Source: a bacterium | GTDB taxonomy: Bacteria > Desulfobacterota > JAPLJL01 | Reading direction: 5' to 3' | Length of the DNA stretch: 64,000 nucleotides | Assembly (NCBI GenBank): GCA_028713675.1 | Contig: JAQTNV010000002.1 | Location: 105,433 to 169,432, forward strand | Shown: positions 45,648 through 54,255 of the stretch, in pieces | Position numbering within the stretch: position 1 is the stretch's first letter | How the letters are laid out: every line of letters starts with the position of its first letter | Position numbers and translations under genes: made by a program | The notes under the pieces: model-generated | Seen by the model: the letters and a program-made list of their open reading frames with translations, nothing else | Told to the model about the DNA's origin: nothing | Databases searched by the model: none

Positions 45648-46301
45648 TCATTCATCTGGACCGCGGTGGGAAACGGCCTCCTCGTCCACCCAGTCTGGCT
45701 CCTCCCAGGACATCCCCTTCCTTCCCGGCACGACCCGTTTCGGCCCGGCGGCGTAGGATGGACAGGAAAGCGGACCATAGCAGAATGTCTCGGTCCGGTA
45801 GCGGCGATGGTGAGGGTTCCACTGGTCGACGATCATCTCCACGGGCATAAGGCAACCCCAGATGCAGTTCGAGCACTTGGTCTCGTAGGTGCGGGCGGCC
45901 AGACGCCGGTGGCCTCTGGTCCGATACACCGGCAGTTCGGGCGGAACGCCGTGCCAGGGGGGAGGGGTTTCTGTTTGTTCCGATCCCCTCTCCCCCACTT
46001 TCAGGTTGCTGATCTTATAAAGCTCCGCGGTCTCGAGATCAGGATCCGAGACCCTGGCACCCTCGCCGCTGACGGAGTCGCCGACCCTTGACCCATGCTT
46101 GGCGTGCGCCTCCTTGCCTATGGCAATGATAAATTCCCGTTCCTCCCCGCCGACATTCCCCTGCAAACGAAGAACATACCCCAGATAAGTGTGGCTACGT
46201 TGATCGAACGAGCGGGTCAAACGGATGCGGGGCTGGATGGAGACAATCTTTCCGCTCCAGGGAATTTTCTCCGCCTTAGTCGGCTTGATGAAGTCATTCA
46301 T
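45648..46301 (-). CDS. Conserved protein of unknown function with two Cys clusters
   Basis: 217 residues. N-terminal beta-rich part (SGKIVSIQPRIRLTRSFDQR, SHTYLGYVLRLQGNVG) and a C-terminal part with CSNCIWGC and FCYGPLSCPSY, which could bind metal, and highly regular blocks RTRGHRRLAARTYE and VVPGRKGMSWEEPDWVDEEA. I recall similar uncharacterised proteins in many bacteria, but no function. Ribosome site GGAGAAG lies about 10 nt before ATG. Confidence 0.7.
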   Translation of the reverse strand: MNDFIKPTKAEKIPWSGKIVSIQPRIRLTRSFDQRSHTYLGYVLRLQGNVGGEEREFIIAIGKEAHAKHGSRVGDSVSGEGARVSDPDLETAELYKISNLKVGERGSEQTETPPPWHGVPPELPVYRTRGHRRLAARTYETKCSNCIWGCLMPVEMIVDQWNPHHRRYRTETFCYGPLSCPSYAAGPKRVVPGRKGMSWEEPDWVDEEAVSHRGPDE

Positions 46302-46330
46302 TTTCTGTCGCTTCTCCAGTATCTAAATAA

Positions 46331-46356
46331 AACCCGGCCTCACCCTTGGCCGGGTT
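46331..46356 (-). terminator. Rho-independent terminator after the small repeat protein
   Basis: Stem AACCCGGCC/GGCCGGGTT with an 8-nt loop. On the minus strand it is followed by TTTATTTAG, so it terminates the small gene ending at 46389. Confidence 0.8.
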
Positions 46357-46388
46357 CTAATCAAAGCCGCATTCAGATAAGACTACGC

Positions 46389-46619
46389 TTATTTTCTGGC
46401 CATCTTCGCCCTGGAGATGTCCCCCTGCTTGTCTATGAAATAGAGGTAGCCGGCTTCCCGCTTGATCCCGGTCTTGGAAACCACTTCGGCCTTGCCCAGG
46501 TTCTGCTTCTTCGCCCCGCCCCTGGCCATCTTTTTTCGGGAAACATTTCCCTGCTTGTCGATGTAATAAAGCCAACCTTTTTCCCGCTTAACCCCAACCT
46601 TTTCCACCTTCTGAGCCAT
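46389..46619 (-). CDS. Small protein with two KREx-LYxIDKxGDISR repeats (paralog)
   Basis: 76 residues, composed almost only of two units: VGVKREKGWLYYIDKQGNVS followed by RKKMARG, and TGIKREAGYLYFIDKQGDIS followed by RAKMARK. Paralog of 36531-36836, shorter at the N-terminus. Very strong ribosome site (AAGGAGGAACC) and its own terminator make a single-gene unit. High Lys/Arg content suits nucleic-acid binding, but this is inference. Confidence 0.75.
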   Translation of the reverse strand: MAQKVEKVGVKREKGWLYYIDKQGNVSRKKMARGGAKKQNLGKAEVVSKTGIKREAGYLYFIDKQGDISRAKMARK

Positions 46620-46777
46620 GGTTCCTCCTTGCGGTTTAGTTTTAAAATATTACTTTTATTGTCCCCGATTCTCCGTCGAAGTCAAGACCATTAACATCGG
46701 CCACCCCTAATATCACCCGGCTCAACCAACGGGAATAAACCCGTAGGGTTTATCTGGTTCCGTGATAAAATAAATCT

Positions 46778-48040
46778 ATGCCCCAGAAAATAACAAAAGA
46801 TCGGATCGTTCCCGAGAATTATTTAGATCAAGCCTTACATTTCAGAAATATTCAAAGGGGAAGGCCAATCGGTAGCAACGCAAGAATCAAACACCGGGAA
46901 AATATTAGAAGACAACTATTATTTAAGTGGGAATTTTTACGGAGGAATCCCGAATATCTCAAAGACTCGGAGCTGTTTTGCTCTCTAATATTCTGTTCTC
47001 TAATATTTGGATACCCTGAGAAAATGTCAGAAAAAGAAACACAGCTGGCGACCAAATACACTTTAATAAAAATGACCGACCCTGAAAATAGTTATGCCAA
47101 TATCGAATATCCACCCCTTAGGATCACTGATTTTGAAGATGATTTTCCTTTCATACTATACATAGATCCTATCTGGAATTCTGGCCTAACCCTTCCAAGC
47201 AATGGCATTGTTGATCCTTGTATAAATAATGGAAAGCCTTGCCTTTTAACTTTCAATAAAAATAAGCGCAAATTTAATTGTAAAAACAGAATAATCATAA
47301 ACCAATATAAAAATAAAATTATTATCGGTATCAACTTACTCTTCCCCATTCGAACAATTAAGGAAGAACTATCAATATCTATCTCGGAATTAAAAAGATA
47401 CAGGATATCTAAAGGAATTGATTATCCTGCCATAAAAATACTCAACAAAAAGCTACTTGCGGCTAAGGAAATCAAAAATGACGGCTGGCCGAAATTTTTT
47501 GCCCTAATAGAGCTGGATCTTCGCAAATATTCAATTAATGAAATTACAAACTTGGCCAGATCTATTCGAGATGAAAGAGTAGCCAAGGGTGAGCTGACAA
47601 GAATTAAGAAGGAACGCTTCCTGAAATTTCAGAAATATATTTGCGTTTACGATCTGAAGATAAAATATGGAAAATCCTTCAAACAAATTGAAAACATTTT
47701 ATATGAAAAAAGTATTCCAAAAACTAATTTAGCTATCCTTCAGGAGATCTTAAAAGAATATGAAACAACGGAATTTAAAAAAAGAACTCTAAAAGATTTT
47801 ATGAAATTAATGAGTGATAGCTCTAATGATTATTTGGTTCCTGCAAACATCGCCAAAGGTCTCCAATTACGAGGGATCAATCAAAAAGAAGTAAATACTA
47901 TCGTTGAAAAATATAAGGAAGAAGTAGGAAAAGAAAATATCCGAAAAGAAGAAAGAAAAATTAAACATCATCGCACCGTCGAACAAGAGTTCAAAAAAGC
48001 CCGAGACTGGATAGATAATAACGGCTGGAAGAGTCTTTAG
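46778..48040 (+). CDS. Hypothetical AT-rich protein (420 aa)
   Basis: No family recognised. Basic and largely helical, with a strand-rich centre (PLRITDFEDDFPFILYIDPI, NRIIINQYKNKIIIGINLLF). A 15-bp tandem duplication (46979-47008) yields CSLIFCSLIF. The start lies only 5 bp after TAAAAT, suggesting a leaderless transcript; a TAAACCC-GTA-GGGTTTA palindrome (46736-46752) precedes it and may be an operator. AT-rich composition contrasts with the core and marks recent acquisition. First gene of the integrative-element module. Confidence 0.6.
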   Translation: MPQKITKDRIVPENYLDQALHFRNIQRGRPIGSNARIKHRENIRRQLLFKWEFLRRNPEYLKDSELFCSLIFCSLIFGYPEKMSEKETQLATKYTLIKMTDPENSYANIEYPPLRITDFEDDFPFILYIDPIWNSGLTLPSNGIVDPCINNGKPCLLTFNKNKRKFNCKNRIIINQYKNKIIIGINLLFPIRTIKEELSISISELKRYRISKGIDYPAIKILNKKLLAAKEIKNDGWPKFFALIELDLRKYSINEITNLARSIRDERVAKGELTRIKKERFLKFQKYICVYDLKIKYGKSFKQIENILYEKSIPKTNLAILQEILKEYETTEFKKRTLKDFMKLMSDSSNDYLVPANIAKGLQLRGINQKEVNTIVEKYKEEVGKENIRKEERKIKHHRTVEQEFKKARDWIDNNGWKSL

Positions 48041-48140
48041 ATCTTTTCTTCCCCCTAAATATTCATATTTAACTCCCCCGATTTATTTCCGGATTAGTTC
48101 ACTACCTTTCTTCTTTTTATGTCTGGCGAACTGAGGCATT

Positions 48141-48380
48141 ATGAAACCAGATATGGAAAGAACCGACCAAAATTTACAACGTTTTTTAACGGTCGAGCAG
48201 GCGGCTCACTTCCTCGGCCTGACCGAAGATAGCCTTCGCAAGATGATTGCCCGCGACCAAATTCCCCATCACAGAATTCGCCCGAAGAGAATCCTGTTGG
48301 ATAAACATGAGCTCGAACACTGGGTTCAAAATTCACCTGGCGCAAGTTTGTCGGAAGTATTGGATAAGGCGGAAGAATAG
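48141..48380 (+). CDS. Excisionase-family (MerR-like HTH) DNA-binding protein
   Basis: 79 residues. RFLTVEQAAHFLGLTEDSLR, KMIARDQIPHHRIRPKRILL, DKHELEHWVQ is the winged helix-turn-helix typical of the HTH_17/excisionase family. GAGG 5 nt upstream of ATG. It sits 10 bp before the primase-helicase gene and in the same element as the integrase, so it may be the recombination directionality factor or replication regulator. Confidence 0.85.
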   Translation: MKPDMERTDQNLQRFLTVEQAAHFLGLTEDSLRKMIARDQIPHHRIRPKRILLDKHELEHWVQNSPGASLSEVLDKAEE

Positions 48381-48390
48381 TTAGAAACAC

Positions 48391-50949
48391 ATGGACGAAC
48401 AACTCAAAGCTCTGATGATTCGCAGTTTTATTAATGAAATATTTCCCGGGGATGAAGGATTCATCAATGCTCGATTTATCAGAGGATCGGAAATACGCCA
48501 GGAATTTATCCCGATAACCAGGAAAAACGATGAAGAAATAATCTCCAGAATTCTTAAATATGACGAAGACGGTTTCAACGTATATATGGGTATTGGTATT
48601 AGAGATCAACAAGATGGGAAGGCGGAAGCGGTGTGTTCAATTTGGACTCTTTGGATCGATATCGATCTACCTCATGAGCTTTCGGATGATGAACATAAAA
48701 TATTATTAAAGTCTGCGATCGAGAAGCTCAATTCGTTTAATCTCCCACCTTCCATGATTATTGATTCTGGTCACGGTATACACGCTTACTGGTTTCTTAA
48801 CAAACCAGCTACTAGAGAAAACTCCGACTTGTTAAAGGACAAGCTCCGTGGCTTAGCTTTTCAGTTTAATGGAGATCCAAAGGTCTGTGATGTTGCCCGG
48901 GTTATGCGTTTGCCCGGCACTTCAAATCACAAGGATCCTGACAACCCACGGGATTGCGCAATTTTGGAAATCAATCCGGAGCGAAGATATAGCCTTGAGG
49001 ATTTTCCAAGTCCTTCTGAGGAAAAAAGAAAAGATATCGAAAGTGATCTGAAAACATTCCTCTCGGATTACGGTCAGTTTACCAAACTACTTTCATCTCA
49101 TTGGGTCCAGGGGAAACGCCATGATCTTGCTCTAAAAATAGGAGGAGTATTTTGCCGATATGGAATCCCAAAGAATATAGCAGAGAATATTTACAAGGAA
49201 ATTATAGAACTAACTGCGGATGAGGAAGGTGATGATCGGATAAATACTTTAGCTGATTGCTACAAGCGATTATTCGCAGGGGAACCTATCTCCGGAAACC
49301 AATTATTACTCGAGCTCGTGGAGGAAGATGACTTCCTTATTCTCCGATCGCTCCTAATAAATATTAGATTAAGTGGCGCTGCTCTTTCGGAGGAATTGGA
49401 CAGTCGTATAAATACAATAGATATTAAGAAGGGCCGGTTAAAGACATGGGACGATATAAAGCGTTTGATCATTCCACTTCTTTCCCATTCACCCGCTGAC
49501 GAATTAACTTTCGCCCTACAAGAAATCAAGAAAAAACTGCAACTAAGTAGCCCAGAACTAAAAATAATTCACGAAAAAGTAATTATATTTGCCCTACTAG
49601 CGAAAGACCGGGAGGGTTTGGGAGACCCTAAAAAATATCAAATGCCGAAAGAGGAAGAAGAGGAAGCCCTTCAATTATTACATTCTAATGATCTTATTGC
49701 CCGAAGAATGCGAGATCAGGAAATACTCGGGCTTGTCGGAGAGAAGGAAAATGCAACATCACTAACTCTAACCAGCATAAGTAGGAAAACCGCCAAGCCT
49801 ATTCACCCACATATGGCGGGTGAGCCTTCTGGAGGAAAATCATTTCAAAAGAATCTTTCGCTGGATCTAGTACCTCCTGAGGACGTTATTCGATGGAATA
49901 GATCTACTCCCCACGCTCTTGAGCATCTCCCCTATCATCTTTCCGGAAAAATATTAGCCATCGAAGAAGACGTCGGGGCCAAGGAAGCAAATTATGCTAT
50001 CCGTCAGTTTCAATCAGAGCAGGAATTTGTAATCGCTCATGCGATTAAGGATCCACAAACCGGAGAAATCACCACTGTAGAGAAAAAAATAAAAGGTCCT
50101 GTATCAATTTGGACAAGTGGAATTCGCGCCCCGATACAAACCCAAGACAACAGTCGATATCTTGTATTAAACCCCGACATATCCCTCGAGCAGACAGTCA
50201 AAATTCATGAGCGACAAGCGGATGAGTACGACCCCGAAAAGGAAATCCCCGATGAAGAACGACAAAGAATTCAAAAGCTTTGGCATAACGCAGATCGTCT
50301 CCTCAAGAGCTACAAGGTCAAAATACCATACGCCCGTGATTTGGCCAGAGCTTTTCCTAAAAACCAAGTTAGATTTCGAAGAGATTTTCCAAGGCTTTTA
50401 GCACTTATAAAAATGTCCGCACTCCTTTTTCAATATCAGCGGAAGCATTTTATTTACAATGACGAGGAGCGTATCGAAGCAGATTGGCGAGATTACGCCC
50501 TCGTTTATGCCTTGGCTCCGGCTTTTCTTGGGGAAGTTATTAAAAGGGTGTCTCGCCAAGCCGAAGAAGCGGCGCGTGCAGTTAATGAAATATGGACCGA
50601 GGGATCTCCGCAATATACCGATGGAGTAACCTGCCGGGAAGTGAAAGACAAACTCGGGTGGGGAGAAGAAACGATCCGCACATATTTGAAGGAGGCTTTT
50701 GAGGCGGGCCTTTTGAATCGCAATGGTGAAGGCAAGGGAGTACGCCAATTTTTCACCCCGGCTGAAAAAGAAAATGACGCCGCGTCACCGCTATTATTGC
50801 CCGACCCCCAACAATTCGGCGCGCCTCAATCCTTTGTTTCGCAGGATCCCCAACCTCCCAACCTCCCGGAACCTCCCAAAGGAGATATTTTGGATGTTTT
50901 TTTCAAGAATTCCGATGAGATACCTCAACTTCCCGAGTTGCCAGAGTAA
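48391..50949 (+). CDS. Primase-helicase replication protein of an integrative element
   Basis: 852 residues. The N-terminal part resembles an archaeo-eukaryotic (RepB/PrimPol-like) primase: TLWIDIDLP (D90, D92), SGHGIHAYWFL (126-136), RVMRLPGTSNHK (170-181). A helical linker follows. The C-terminal ATPase has GEPSGGKS (477-484), Walker B-like KILAIEED and TSGIRAP. Near the end a winged-helix (VTCREVKDKLGWGEETIRTY) and a Pro-rich tail (PQPPNLPEPPKGD). Probably initiates element replication. Family placement is from motifs only. Confidence 0.72.
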   Translation: MDEQLKALMIRSFINEIFPGDEGFINARFIRGSEIRQEFIPITRKNDEEIISRILKYDEDGFNVYMGIGIRDQQDGKAEAVCSIWTLWIDIDLPHELSDDEHKILLKSAIEKLNSFNLPPSMIIDSGHGIHAYWFLNKPATRENSDLLKDKLRGLAFQFNGDPKVCDVARVMRLPGTSNHKDPDNPRDCAILEINPERRYSLEDFPSPSEEKRKDIESDLKTFLSDYGQFTKLLSSHWVQGKRHDLALKIGGVFCRYGIPKNIAENIYKEIIELTADEEGDDRINTLADCYKRLFAGEPISGNQLLLELVEEDDFLILRSLLINIRLSGAALSEELDSRINTIDIKKGRLKTWDDIKRLIIPLLSHSPADELTFALQEIKKKLQLSSPELKIIHEKVIIFALLAKDREGLGDPKKYQMPKEEEEEALQLLHSNDLIARRMRDQEILGLVGEKENATSLTLTSISRKTAKPIHPHMAGEPSGGKSFQKNLSLDLVPPEDVIRWNRSTPHALEHLPYHLSGKILAIEEDVGAKEANYAIRQFQSEQEFVIAHAIKDPQTGEITTVEKKIKGPVSIWTSGIRAPIQTQDNSRYLVLNPDISLEQTVKIHERQADEYDPEKEIPDEERQRIQKLWHNADRLLKSYKVKIPYARDLARAFPKNQVRFRRDFPRLLALIKMSALLFQYQRKHFIYNDEERIEADWRDYALVYALAPAFLGEVIKRVSRQAEEAARAVNEIWTEGSPQYTDGVTCREVKDKLGWGEETIRTYLKEAFEAGLLNRNGEGKGVRQFFTPAEKENDAASPLLLPDPQQFGAPQSFVSQDPQPPNLPEPPKGDILDVFFKNSDEIPQLPELPE

Positions 50950-51121
50950 ATATAGGGAACTTGAAAATAGAAACATAAATGATGACTAAAAAAATTAATA
51001 ATTTTTATTACAAACATTTTCTTTGGGAAGTTGGGAGGTTATCTAACTCATTGAATTATCAAATAAAAAGTTACCAATTTTATTTTCGGGAAGTATCGGG
51101 AAGTTAGGAAATAGCAAAAAA
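50927..51121. other. Candidate replication origin with iteron-like words
   Basis: AT-rich stretch (about 50983-51087) bracketed by GGGAAGTT-type words: AACTTCCC at 50927, GGGAAGTT at 51025, GGGAAGTA at 51088 and GGGAAGTT at 51098. Similar CCTCCC-rich words lie in the 3' end of the primase-helicase gene. Position directly after the replication gene suits an origin; no direct evidence. Confidence 0.35.
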
Positions 51122-51619
51122 ATGAAATCAACCCTTTTGGATAAAGTATTGATAATGATTTCTGATAATAAGGAAAGCTACATCCCCCAGAAAAAAACTT
51201 CGGGAAATAGCATTAATTCACAATCAGGCAACCAGCCTATCCAACAAAAAAAAGAGGGTGATTCGGACGAAGAGATGAATCCTCCCATAAAGGATATCTC
51301 TGAAGATGCCCAAAACTACGACATTGTTAGGGACCCAGAAAAAATTAGGGAGATAGCCGATCTATCCGATGAGGACTTCATAAAAGAGGTAATTGCCATC
51401 AGGTTCAGGGGGAACATGACGGGCGAGGATGTATGGCTGGTTTCGAACCAATCGGCCTTGGATATGGTGGATGACGACGGGGTTATTTTCCACCCCGATG
51501 AGCTTCGGGAGTTAGTGAAACTAAAGGACAAAGGACTTGGGATCGAGGACATTAAAAAAATCGTCCTAGCCAAGAAGATCTTTGGTGGAAAGCTGGTGGA
51601 TAAAAATAAAATCCATTAA
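51122..51619 (+). CDS. Hypothetical acidic protein of the integrative element
   Basis: 165 residues, AT-rich. N-terminal half is polar and probably disordered (PQKKTSGNSINSQSGNQPIQ); the C-terminal half is more ordered (DEDFIKEVIAIRFRGNMTGE, DELRELVKLKDKGLGIEDIK). Alternative start at a downstream ATG (MISDNKESY). No family recognised; an accessory gene of the replicon by position. Confidence 0.5.
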   Translation: MKSTLLDKVLIMISDNKESYIPQKKTSGNSINSQSGNQPIQQKKEGDSDEEMNPPIKDISEDAQNYDIVRDPEKIREIADLSDEDFIKEVIAIRFRGNMTGEDVWLVSNQSALDMVDDDGVIFHPDELRELVKLKDKGLGIEDIKKIVLAKKIFGGKLVDKNKIH

Positions 51620-51847
51620 TAAGCCGGAGTGTACATTCGTGGAAACCATCACGCAGGCCATTCGTTTTGATCCCGGGCAAGCCGGGGCATCCCCGGCGCA
51701 AGCTCTGGGCAACAGGCAAGCGGGCGGCCTGACCCTCGCCCCTATTCCCTATCATCACGACATGACCGGTGTCAAACACCCACGGCAATGTGGGACGATC
51801 AAGGGCTGTCTTCATGAATCAAACCAAACCTTAAAAAGGAGGGAGAG

Positions 51848-52822
51848 ATGGAAGAATCGAATTACTACAAACCAACTTTCGCCCTGTCGATAAGCGACTC
51901 ATTGCGGGGACTGCTTTCCTCCGCCATCGAGAGCGCGGGTCAATCGTATTCCTGGGGAGGACATTGGTCAATCTCAACGGCCACAGCCCATGTGGAATTT
52001 CATCGGGTTCCATTTCAGGAAAAAACTCATGCGTTGATAAAGACCATCCACTTTCTGGAGAAAACCCCTGGATGGGAACCAGGCATCATCTTTCAAACGG
52101 ATGAGCCCGCAGAAAGAATAGGCGACCTCGCAATCCTGCTCTGCAAGAGACTCATGGACATCCTTACCAAACACCAGATGACCATCGAGGATAAGGATGA
52201 ATTTTATTTCATTGTCCTTTGGCGTCATGACCATGCCTCGGGAGAGGCGGAAGCGATCCAAAAACCCAGTGGCAACCTCATTGAGGATCTTATCAATGGA
52301 ATCCAGGGAACGATAATTTTCGATGGAAAAGAAAGCGCCGGACCCCAAATCCACACGAATCAACCTCAGGGAATGCGAGAGGAAAACAGCGATGCGGACA
52401 AGGAACTGATCACACTTGAGGCGGCCCTCGAACAGAGGAACACCTTCCGTTTTCAAAGGGACGATGCCCTTCACTACATGTGGCATTTGAATGAAGGGCC
52501 TAAAAATAGATATGGTGATTCAATAGTAACCGATTTCCTAGTAACCACATCTGGGTGGCCTGGGTACGATAGTTTCGTTGACGACGGATACTTCTACCCG
52601 GCGGATCTGGCCAAATACGCCTACCCGACCTATCCAATACATGGCTCTGAATTCAATAGTAAAAAACTCTGGGAATACGTTCTTCCTATTTACAACTCAT
52701 CCAAATCATCCTGGAGCAATGGGTATGGGAAATGGTCCGCCAAAACTATCCTGAAAAAAATCGCTAGTTTTTGGAGGACGATAAAATCCATTCGTCTACG
52801 GTTGGTCTTCGATAAACCCTGA
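51848..52822 (+). CDS. Hypothetical protein (324 aa)
   Basis: Starts at ATG 51848 with AAAAAGGAGGGAGAG upstream, so it is well translated. Mixed alpha/beta N-terminal domain (TAHVEFHRVPFQEKTHALIK, DKDEFYFIVLWRHDHASGEA), acidic linker (REENSDADKELITLEAAL) and a Tyr/Trp-rich C-terminal part (ILKKIASFWRTIKSIRLRLV at the very end could be a membrane-associating helix). No family recognised. The 228 bp before it hold GC-rich sequence without a gene. Confidence 0.55.
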   Translation: MEESNYYKPTFALSISDSLRGLLSSAIESAGQSYSWGGHWSISTATAHVEFHRVPFQEKTHALIKTIHFLEKTPGWEPGIIFQTDEPAERIGDLAILLCKRLMDILTKHQMTIEDKDEFYFIVLWRHDHASGEAEAIQKPSGNLIEDLINGIQGTIIFDGKESAGPQIHTNQPQGMREENSDADKELITLEAALEQRNTFRFQRDDALHYMWHLNEGPKNRYGDSIVTDFLVTTSGWPGYDSFVDDGYFYPADLAKYAYPTYPIHGSEFNSKKLWEYVLPIYNSSKSSWSNGYGKWSAKTILKKIASFWRTIKSIRLRLVFDKP

Positions 52823-52949
52823 TTTCGTGGCCGGAAACCATGCCCAGCCCAGCTGGCCTTACTAACTTGATATCGCCAGCGACAAGAGCGTTCATGATGA
52901 TGAAGCTGGGGGCAATTAATGGGGTGTAATTGCAAGGAAAGGAGGAGCA

Positions 52950-53990
52950 ATGAAAGCCAAAGCCAAAACAAATCCTCGCAACCTTTTTCGGCGGGGACCT
53001 TCTTGGTATTACAGTTTCATATTAAAGGGCCAGCGTTATGCCGGCTGCCTTGGCCCGATCAGTAAAACCATGGCGAAAGAAGAGCTTCACAGGAAGAAGG
53101 CCGCAGCGATAGAGCAGCGCCTGCGGCCGGGCAAGATGCAAGATCCCAAGTTTGAAGTATTCATGGAGGAATTTCTTCAGCAAAACCACAACGTTCGGAA
53201 TCCCATTTCCTCCAAGCCCCTCCTCCGGTATTTCAGCGGGAAGAAACTCTCACAAATAAACGCCTGGATTGTCGGAAAATATAAAAATGAACGGCGCAAG
53301 GAGGTCTCCCCGCCGACGGTTAATCGAGAGCTCGCATGCCTCAAAGCCCTTTTCTCAATAGCTGTCCGGGCCAAAAAATCAACCACGAATCCGGTCAAGG
53401 AAATAAAGCTTTACCCGGAAAATAAGGGACGGACGAGGGTCCTTTCCCCGGGAGAAGAAGTCCGCCTGATGGAGGCTGCGGAAAAAGTGGCCCCTTACTT
53501 AAGGAACTTCCTTTATATCCTCCTATACACCGGGGCAAGGCTAAGCGAGCTTCTCGGGTTGAAATGGGCGGATATTGATTGGATAAAAAACAATTTTACC
53601 TTTAATAAAACAAAAAACGGGTTTTCCCGCACAATTCCCGTGAATAAGAAGGTGCAGGCCGTAATCCACGAATTAAGAGCCAGGCCTAAAGACGGGGATC
53701 ATGTTTTCCCTGGGCTTACCGTTGGCAGGATTGAGCGGGATTTCAAAAAGGCGCGGGAGACGGCCGACATTCCCAACTTTCGAATCCACGACCTACGACA
53801 TTCATTTGCAACCCGCGAGGCGGCGAAGCGAGTTAGTTCGTATACCCTTCAGGCGTTGCTCGGGCATCGGACTGCAGCGATGGTTTCAAGATATATCAAC
53901 CCACAGGAAGACGAGATGAGAAAAGCGGTTGAACGGTTGGACGAGAATGAAGTCACACCAATTTTCACATCACTTGCTGAAATCGGTTGA
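52950..53990 (+). CDS. Tyrosine recombinase / integrase
   Basis: 346 residues of the phage integrase family. N-terminal arm-binding region, core-binding SAM-like domain (about 65-155), catalytic domain with Arg in TGARLSELLGLKW (R197), HDLRHSFAT (H280, R283), LLGHRTAAMVSRY (H306) and nucleophile Y315. Strong ribosome site GGAAAGGAGGAGCA. It ends 45 bp before tRNA-Leu, the likely integration target. The orientation is unusual: the element lies on the 5' side of an intact tRNA. Confidence 0.93.
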   Translation: MKAKAKTNPRNLFRRGPSWYYSFILKGQRYAGCLGPISKTMAKEELHRKKAAAIEQRLRPGKMQDPKFEVFMEEFLQQNHNVRNPISSKPLLRYFSGKKLSQINAWIVGKYKNERRKEVSPPTVNRELACLKALFSIAVRAKKSTTNPVKEIKLYPENKGRTRVLSPGEEVRLMEAAEKVAPYLRNFLYILLYTGARLSELLGLKWADIDWIKNNFTFNKTKNGFSRTIPVNKKVQAVIHELRARPKDGDHVFPGLTVGRIERDFKKARETADIPNFRIHDLRHSFATREAAKRVSSYTLQALLGHRTAAMVSRYINPQEDEMRKAVERLDENEVTPIFTSLAEIG

Positions 53991-54035
53991 GGGAGATAAT
54001 GTATTTATTAAAGATATCAAAGACATCGAAGCCAT

Positions 54036-54124
54036 GCCGGGGTGATGGAATAGGTAGACATAAGGGACTTAAAATCCCTCTCTGCGCAAGTGGAGTACGG
54101 GTTCGATTCCCGTCCCCGGCACCA
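54036..54124 (+). tRNA. tRNA-Leu (anticodon UAA)
   Basis: 89 nt including encoded CCA. Acceptor GCCGGGG pairs CCCCGGC; anticodon arm AGGGA-CTTAAAA-TCCCT gives anticodon TAA; long variable arm (CTCTGCGCAAGTGGAG-like) is typical of Leu; T-arm CGGGTTCGATTCCCG is canonical. Borders the accessory island. Confidence 0.95.
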
Positions 54125-54131
54125 TCAAACA

Positions 54132-54218
54132 ATTGACGATTGTCGATTGACGATTGTCGAATGAAAATATTAAGGCAAACTAGATTGCCGCGCCCTCGAC
54201 AAGCTCGGGCTCGCAATG
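54132..54218. repeat. Heptamer array and palindromic element after tRNA-Leu
   Basis: 54132-54159 is four 7-bp units (ATTGACG, ATTGTCG, ATTGACG, ATTGTCG). At 54183-54218 an imperfect palindrome with GATTGC/GCAATG ends resembles the CATTGCGAGCGAC...GCAATC element at about 61802-61826, a small interspersed palindrome family. Confidence 0.65.
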
Positions 54219-54255
54219 ACCGACTTGTTTAATTTACGCCCAGCTAAGAAATAAA

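Noticed and set aside
45483-46091. 202-residue plus-strand frame as a full gene
   Set aside because: After about 55 codons it is only the antisense of the conserved Cys-cluster gene; just the first part is kept as a fragment.
54036-54124. Search for a duplicated tRNA-Leu end inside the island as the second attachment site
   Set aside because: No duplicate of either tRNA end was found by eye to the left, so I do not report att sites.
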